Below, piece after piece: positions 61,456 to 64,000 of a DNA stretch of 64,000 bases; positions within the stretch are counted from its first letter, which is position 1; the number at the start of each line of letters is the position of its first letter. Both the position numbers and the translations under genes were made by a program. The notes under the pieces are model-generated. The model ran no database searches and was not told where the DNA came from. It was given only the letters and a program-made list of their open reading frames with translations. Source of the stretch: Albidovulum litorale. Its GTDB lineage: Bacteria; Pseudomonadota; Alphaproteobacteria; Rhodobacterales; Rhodobacteraceae. The stretch is taken from positions 310,001-374,000 of the forward strand of contig NZ_JAOWKZ010000002.1 in assembly GCF_025751495.1 (NCBI RefSeq). The letters are read 5' to 3'.

Positions 61456-62867
61456 CGTGGCAGCATGTCCTTCAGACGCCATTCGGCGATGCGTTCGACC
61501 TGACGGCAGGCCTCGTCGAACTCGGTTTCATTGTCCTGTTCCAGCCGCCGCCGGAAGGCGTCGAGGATCGAGGCCTTGGTATTGTCGCGAACAGCGATGA
61601 TGAAGGGAAAGCCGTGGCGGGTCGTATAGGCGTTGTTGAGATCGGTGAACTCGTTCCGTTCCGCGTCGGTCAGCGCGTCGAGCCCGACGCTGGCCTGTTC
61701 GGCCGTGGACTCCGCCGTCAGCCGTTTGGCGGCGGCAAGCTTGCCCGCAAGATCGGGATGCGCCGTCAGCACGCCCAGCCGTTCGGCGCGCGAGGCGGAA
61801 CGGAACATGCGGGCGAGCGCGTTGTGCAGGCCCGTCGCCGTGTCATGGGCGGGCCCCAGTTCCAGCGCGAAGGTGCGTTCGGCGATCCAGGGGGAATGTT
61901 CAAAGATGCCGCCGAAGCGGGTGACGAATGTGGATTTATCCATCCGGCTCGGCCGTTCGTACCGCTGGGGCGGATGGGTCGCGGCCCAATGCCGGGCGAT
62001 GTCGATGCGGCGGGGGAACCAGACGCCCTCATGTCCCCTGGCATAGTCGAGGAAGCGTTTCAGCCCGGCGATCTTTCCCGGTCGCCCGATCAGGCGGCAG
62101 TGAAGACCCACCGACATCATCTTGGCTGCCCCCGCCGCGCCTTCGGCATAGAGCGTATCGAAGGCGTCCTTCAGGTACTGGAAAAACTGCTCGCCCGTAA
62201 TATAGCCCGGCGCGGTGGCGAAGCGCATGTCATTGGCCTCAAGCGTGTAGGGAATGACCAACTGATCGCGCTCGCCAACCTCCAGCCAATAGGGCAGGTC
62301 GTCGTCATAGGTGTCGGAAATCCAGTCGAGCCCCTGCTCGGCGGTGAGGCGCACGGTGTTGACCGAACAACGCCCGGTATACCAGCCGGTCGGGCGGCTG
62401 CCCGTCACCTCGGTATGCAGCCGGATCGCCTCGGCGATCTGGCGGCGCTCCTCGTCTTCCGCCATGTCCCGGTGTTCGACCCATTTCAAACCGTGGGACG
62501 CGATCTCCCACCCCGCCGATTTCATCGCCGCGACCTGTTCCGGCGAACGCGCGAGCGCGGTGGCAACACCATAGATCGTCACCGGAATATCCATCCCGGT
62601 GAAAAGCCGATGCAACCGCCAGAACCCGGCCCGCGCGCCGTATTCGTAAATCGATTCCATGTTCCAGTGCCGCTGGCCCTGCCATGGTGCTGCGCCGGGA
62701 ATATCCGACAGGAACGCCTCGGACCCCGCATCACCATGCAGGATGCAGTTCTCGCCGCCCTCCTCATAGTTCAGCACGAGCGAGACGGCGATTTTCGCAC
62801 CGCCGGGCCATTTGGCGTCAGGAGGGGTCGGCCCGTGGCCGGACATATCGCGAGGGTAGCGGTTCAT
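61452..62867 (-). CDS. puuE: Allantoinase (PuuE type) fused to OHCU decarboxylase
   Basis: 471 residues from the ATG at 62867. Residues 1 to about 310 are a polysaccharide-deacetylase-like PuuE allantoinase, with VSLVLNYEEGGENCILHGD, WEIASHGLKWVEHRDMAEDEER and TGWYTGRCSVNT. Residues about 315-471 are an OHCU (2-oxo-4-hydroxy-4-carboxy-5-ureidoimidazoline) decarboxylase, with FVTRFGGIFEHSPWIAER, AHPDLAGKLA and FPFIIAVRDN. One chain therefore makes allantoin (decarboxylase part) and hydrolyses it to allantoate. It is the first gene of the minus-strand ureide operon. Confidence 0.93.
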   Translation of the reverse strand: MNRYPRDMSGHGPTPPDAKWPGGAKIAVSLVLNYEEGGENCILHGDAGSEAFLSDIPGAAPWQGQRHWNMESIYEYGARAGFWRLHRLFTGMDIPVTIYGVATALARSPEQVAAMKSAGWEIASHGLKWVEHRDMAEDEERRQIAEAIRLHTEVTGSRPTGWYTGRCSVNTVRLTAEQGLDWISDTYDDDLPYWLEVGERDQLVIPYTLEANDMRFATAPGYITGEQFFQYLKDAFDTLYAEGAAGAAKMMSVGLHCRLIGRPGKIAGLKRFLDYARGHEGVWFPRRIDIARHWAATHPPQRYERPSRMDKSTFVTRFGGIFEHSPWIAERTFALELGPAHDTATGLHNALARMFRSASRAERLGVLTAHPDLAGKLAAAKRLTAESTAEQASVGLDALTDAERNEFTDLNNAYTTRHGFPFIIAVRDNTKASILDAFRRRLEQDNETEFDEACRQVERIAEWRLKDMLPR

Positions 62868-63013
62868 CTGTCGGATTCCCAAAACTGTCCCGACCCTAGT
62901 CTCGCAGCGGTCGCAACATTATCAATAAAAAACTGAAAGACTTATTTGGCTCTGGCGATGTCGCCTTCCGCGCCGTTCCGCGCCATGATGCGGGCCGCAA
63001 AAGGGAGGGCACC

Positions 63014-63373
63014 ATGGCCGAAGGCTATCTGACCACGCATGTTCTGGACACCGCGCGGGGCGTGCCGGCAAAGGGCATTGCCATCACGCTCTTCCGTCTG
63101 TCTGGCGAGGGGCGCGAGAAGATCGCCGAGGCGGTCACCAACGATGACGGGCGCACCGATAGCCCGATCCTGCCGAAGGACCGCTTTGCCACCGGTCAGT
63201 ACGAGCTGATCTTCCACACCGGTAGCTATCTCGACGCGACCGGCGTGCCCCCCGAATCCCCGCGCTTTCTGACCGATATCCCGATCCGCTTCGGCATTTC
63301 GGACCCCGCGGCGCATTATCATGTGCCGCTTCTGCTCTCGCCCTTCGGCTATTCCACCTACCGGGGAAGCTGA
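63014..63373 (+). CDS. hiuH: 5-Hydroxyisourate hydrolase
   Basis: 119 residues, the transthyretin-like family. The N-terminal [14 protein letters not shown] (H9) and the C-terminal [18 protein letters not shown] with the YRGS end are the HIUase signature; these His and Arg residues form the active site. It hydrolyses 5-hydroxyisourate to OHCU, the substrate of the neighbouring fusion protein. The gene diverges from puuE over about 146 bases, so one control region may drive both. Confidence 0.95.
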   Translation: MAEGYLTTHVLDTARGVPAKGIAITLFRLSGEGREKIAEAVTNDDGRTDSPILPKDRFATGQYELIFHTGSYLDATGVPPESPRFLTDIPIRFGISDPAAHYHVPLLLSPFGYSTYRGS

Positions 63374-63379
63374 ACTGGC

Positions 63380-63718
63380 TCAGAGATCGCGGAAATAGGG
63401 ATCGATATTCCAGTAATCGACCATATCGGCGGCCCTGTCGCGCGGCAGTCCCGCCGCATCCATCGCGTAGAAATCGACGCCGAGCAGCGCCGCCAGCCGC
63501 CAGGCTTTTGTGGCGGCTTCGCGGGCCGGACTGCCATCGGCGAAGGTGGCCTCGATCTCGGTCGCGGCGCTCACAAGAACGTAGACCAGTTCAGCGGCAG
63601 GCGCATCGGGCCAGCGCGCGACGAGATTGCGGACAAGCGGTCGCCAGCCTTCCGGCGTATCGAGCAACTGCTCGATCGCGAAATGCACCTTCTCCAAATC
63701 GGCCACCCCGTTTGACAT
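63380..63718 (-). CDS. Conserved protein of unknown function near the ureide cluster
   Basis: 112 residues from the ATG at 63718; the start is uncertain as no good ribosome binding site is seen and the open frame runs to 63877. Mainly helical, with EKVHFAIEQLLDTPEGWRPLVRNLVARWPDAPAAELVYVLVSAATEIEATF and a C-terminal ADMVDYWNIDPYFRDL. No family recognised. It converges with hiuH over six bases. Confidence 0.55.
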   Translation of the reverse strand: MSNGVADLEKVHFAIEQLLDTPEGWRPLVRNLVARWPDAPAAELVYVLVSAATEIEATFADGSPAREAATKAWRLAALLGVDFYAMDAAGLPRDRAADMVDYWNIDPYFRDL

Positions 63719-63833
63719 GCGCCGGTCGTACTGTATTCCCCTGCCGGCTTGAAATCCCTCAACCCAATTCCGGGCCACTTGGGCCTTGCTTTCGTCCCGC
63801 GAGTCAACAGATTTGGCATGGCGCGCTCGATGT

Positions 63834-63849
63834 TTGACCTTTTGGTCAA
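63834..63849. promoter_or_regulatory. RutR-like operator palindrome
   Basis: TTGACC-TTTT-GGTCAA at 63834-63849 matches, as far as I recall, the E. coli RutR consensus TTGACCA-N2-TGGTCAA except in the inner A. RutR controls pyrimidine and purine degradation genes. The site lies in the divergent gap between the gene at 63718 and the gene starting at 63928. Confidence 0.5.
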
Positions 63850-63927
63850 GTTTTCGCGTTGCAGTTAACCGGGACAAACGCTAGCGTGATGTGTCAGGAT
63901 CAATGCACAGTGACCGCAGGTTGAACC

Positions 63928-64000
63928 ATGTCGCAAAGCGCGGCCCCCGCCCTTTCCAATACCGACCGCAATCCGGGCATGCCGCTCAGGACCGACTGGT
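63928..64000 (+). CDS. Start of an unidentified gene (runs off the window)
   Basis: Open frame from the ATG at 63928 for 24 codons to the window end, beginning MSQSAAPALSN, with AGG upstream of the start. It follows the RutR-like palindrome by about 80 bases and so may belong to the purine/ureide group. The fragment is too short to identify. Confidence 0.45.
   Translation, partial: MSQSAAPALSNTDRNPGMPLRTDW

Noticed and set aside
1-64000. CRISPR array, prophage, insertion sequence, tRNA or rRNA genes
   Set aside because: None found on reading both strands; no repeat-spacer periodicity, transposase, integrase or recognisable tRNA cloverleaf.

Overview
The window is a gene-dense, GC-rich stretch of chromosome from an alphaproteobacterium, most likely a member of the Rhodobacterales (Rhodobacteraceae). 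The evidence is the protein families (Ccr and ethylmalonyl-CoA mutase, a BHAC locus, a LuxR/LuxI pair, a DUF1244 protein, rpmI-rplT and pheST in local order) and the dispersed intergenic repeats. I see no rRNA, tRNA, CRISPR array, insertion sequence or prophage. Two short stretches are visibly AT-richer than their surroundings: about 29.0-30.4 kb and 35.0-35.36 kb.

Layout: 0-6.3 kb holds the start of map (reverse), a CinA-type protein, a GNAT acetyltransferase, a peroxidase-related enzyme, an OmpA-family protein, a LysR regulator and a FadH-like dienoyl-CoA reductase. 6.4-15.5 kb carries a triple hairpin, conserved unknown proteins, a lipoprotein, a CPBP protease, accD-folC, a flavin monooxygenase, a bestrophin and an orphan ParA. 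15.5-18.9 kb is thiBPQ (thiamine/TPP import) behind a TPP riboswitch. 19-28 kb holds a nucleoside deaminase, aroC, a flavodoxin, a membrane-anchored metallo-hydrolase, a DMT exporter, ilvD, an HU protein and AMP nucleosidase. 27.4-30.4 kb is a compact four-gene sulfotransferase/ASST-like operon. 30.5-43.3 kb is mostly housekeeping: SelW-like protein, methyltransferase, pheST with a DUF2513 gene inserted, rplT-rpmI, pyk, N-formylglutamate amidohydrolase, a 2-oxoglutarate oxygenase and a RecD-like helicase.

43.3-63.4 kb is the metabolic core. luxI-luxR (quorum sensing) precedes ccr. ecm follows at 49 kb, so two signature enzymes of the ethylmalonyl-CoA pathway are present. At 51.5-56.9 kb lies a complete beta-hydroxyaspartate cycle locus: the IclR-type regulator bhcR diverges from bhcA-bhcB-bhcC-bhcD, which turn two glyoxylate into oxaloacetate without losing CO2. 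A gap-type dehydrogenase gene and, at 58.7-63.4 kb, a purine/ureide degradation cluster follow: NCS2 permease, ureidoglycolate lyase, ureidoglycine aminohydrolase, an allantoinase-OHCU decarboxylase fusion and 5-hydroxyisourate hydrolase. The ureide route ends in glyoxylate, the BHAC substrate, so the two clusters plausibly form one supply-and-assimilation block.

The clearest unusual system is therefore the BHAC locus with its AT-rich array of GAAAAA/TTTTTC inverted repeats between bhcR and bhcA, placed between ethylmalonyl-CoA pathway genes and glyoxylate-yielding purine catabolism.
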